Shown here: positions 13,803 through 14,503 of the stretch, in pieces
How positions within the stretch are numbered: the stretch's first letter is position 1
How the letters are laid out: each line of letters opens with the position of its first letter
NCBI GenBank assembly: GCA_964453665.1
Contig: CAYVQT010000073.1
Location: forward strand, 1-14,503
DNA: 14,503 bases
Source: DAOUTY01 sp964453665
GTDB taxonomy: Bacteria; Chloroflexota; Dehalococcoidia; SZUA-161
Direction of reading: 5' to 3'
Notes under the pieces: generated by a model
Database searches by the model: none
Told to the model about the DNA's origin: nothing
The model's input: only the letters and a program-made list of their open reading frames with translations
Program-made: the position numbers and the translations under genes

Positions 13803-13972
13803 CTGTACTCTCCCTTTGCTTATTTCCGTTTTTATGCGCGTAATTTAAGGCGGGTCAAGCCATAGTCGCTTGGTGGCGCTAGGGAATGTTGTGCGGTACA
13901 GGGTGTCATGTCCAGAATCGGTTTAAAATTATGGCAGCTTTCAATAAGCGAACAGCAGATCATTTCGCATAA

Positions 13973-14053
13973 GAGAGTGGATGCAGTTCAGAGAACAAAC
14001 CCCACTTGAGCGCGCAGCATTATAACGAGATTTAATAGCCTGCATCCACTCTC
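13973..14053. repeat. 14-bp perfect inverted repeat with 53-base loop
   Basis: GAGAGTGGATGCAG at 13973-13986 and CTGCATCCACTCTC at 14040-14053 are exact inverses. No matching target duplication flanks them. It could be a stem of a small RNA, a tiny non-autonomous element or paired half-sites for a regulator of the divergent genes. Confidence 0.75.
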
Positions 14054-14290
14054 AGCGCCCGTTATGTAATGTACAGATGCTAATCTACGACACTATATAA
14101 CGAGCAATGATTTTGCAGATTATAGACATCTCCTTGGTATGTGTCAAGTTTTTCACCACGTTTTTACCTGGTTCCTCAATCTTGCTATCAATTGCTAGCG
14201 TGGCTGTGCGAATTGGCTACGTGTCTGTCACATTCCGCCGGAAGTTCGATATGCAGGATTACTGTCTTCTTGGGATCGTTTAACTGTCAG

Positions 14291-14319
14291 TTGACAATAT
14301 ATGGGCGCCAGCCTAACAT
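14291..14319 (+). promoter_or_regulatory. Sigma-70-type promoter for the right-edge gene
   Basis: TTGACA (14291-14296), a 17-base spacer and TAACAT (14314-14319, 4 of 6) face the gene starting near 14451, implying a leader of about 125 bases. Confidence 0.5.
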
Positions 14320-14450
14320 AAACGCCAGTTCGTCAGGACCGGGCAAATGGAGCATAGTGCGGCAGAATCATTTCTTCGTTTATTGGCTGCCTATTGACAT
14401 ACGTGCATTCAATGTCTTGTCCTCCGTGCAAAACATAGGAGGTGACCTGT

Positions 14451-14503
14451 GTGCGTATTTCGGACCAAATCGGCCGCCTTCACGGAGCAAACCGGCCACC
14501 CTG
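14451..14503 (+). CDS. 5' end of a gene cut by the window edge
   Basis: AGGAGGTGA at 14437-14445 is a near-perfect match to the 16S tail, followed by GTG at 14449 or 14451. From 14451 the frame stays open to the edge (VRISDQIGRLHGANRPP); from 14449 it is also open (VCVFRTKSAAFTEQTGHP). The first has a more natural opening for a soluble protein and vaguely recalls the start of FlgM anti-sigma factors, but 17 residues are too few to name it. A promoter lies at 14291-14319. Confidence 0.5.
   Translation, partial: MRISDQIGRLHGANRPP

Larger units (their letters stand above)
13803..14450. other. Regulatory region between divergent MMPL gene and right-edge gene
   Basis: A 648-base stretch without a credible gene. 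It holds the 14-bp inverted repeat at 13973-14053, three copies of ATAACG in alternating orientation (14022, 14060, 14097, spaced 38 and 37 bases) and a promoter at 14291-14319. Short frames at 13931 and 13981 (13-14 residues) are too weak to call. Confidence 0.45.

Noticed and set aside
6183..14342. Shared 12-mer TCAGGACCGGGC at 6183 and 14333
   Set aside because: Several 12-base matches are expected by chance in a window of this length.
1..14503. CRISPR arrays, tRNA and rRNA genes
   Set aside because: No regularly spaced direct repeats, no convincing T-loop/acceptor pairing and no rRNA-like blocks were seen on either strand.

Overview
The window looks like a piece of an anaerobic, probably uncultured bacterium. 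Chloroflexota, close to Dehalococcoidia, is my best guess. The grounds are the GreA variant with a G-G-T-x-D-N-A-E-Y coil tip, a small DUF5752-like protein, an MMPL (HAE3-type) exporter, an [4Fe-4S]-motif GMC oxidoreductase and strong AGGAGG-type ribosome sites. This is inference from family resemblance; there is no rRNA or marker gene to fix the taxonomy.

Layout. Positions 1-3117 are an accessory, defence-like patch. It holds the 3' tail of an unrecognised gene, a possibly truncated 210-residue protein, a ~580-residue protein with a C-terminal PD-(D/E)xK (Vsr-like) nuclease domain, and just upstream of it a broken N-terminal piece resembling type IIG restriction-modification enzymes. Positions 3118-4238 are a complete IS3-family insertion sequence (orfA/orfB, A_AAA_AAC slip site, inverted ends). 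Positions 4897-5670 are a tight two-gene operon of a stand-alone Lrp/AsnC ligand-binding (RAM) protein and a GreA-type factor. Positions 5671-7186 are gene-poor: a 32-residue very basic peptide gene with a strong ribosome site, a DUF5752-like gene, and a possible frameshifted mini-gene.

Positions 7187-9830 are the most unusual part. A sigma-region-2-like protein with a C-terminal IS21-type helix-turn-helix lies downstream of a structured leader and terminator. Upstream of that is a two-gene module of unknown function (8054-9129) that completely lacks four palindromic tetranucleotides (GATC, CATG, CCGG, CGCG) common in the neighbouring gene. The module has a repeated hairpin/operator-like motif in its leader and a cluster of GAAGC/GCTTC palindromes further upstream. 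I read it as imported, probably viral or plasmid-like.

Positions 9831-13802 hold two convergent genes, a GMC/FAD oxidoreductase with a ferredoxin-type cysteine motif and a 779-residue MMPL exporter, with a possible 33-residue single-span membrane peptide between them. The last 650 bases are regulatory: a 14-bp perfect inverted repeat, a good -35/-10 pair and a near-perfect Shine-Dalgarno before a gene cut by the right edge.
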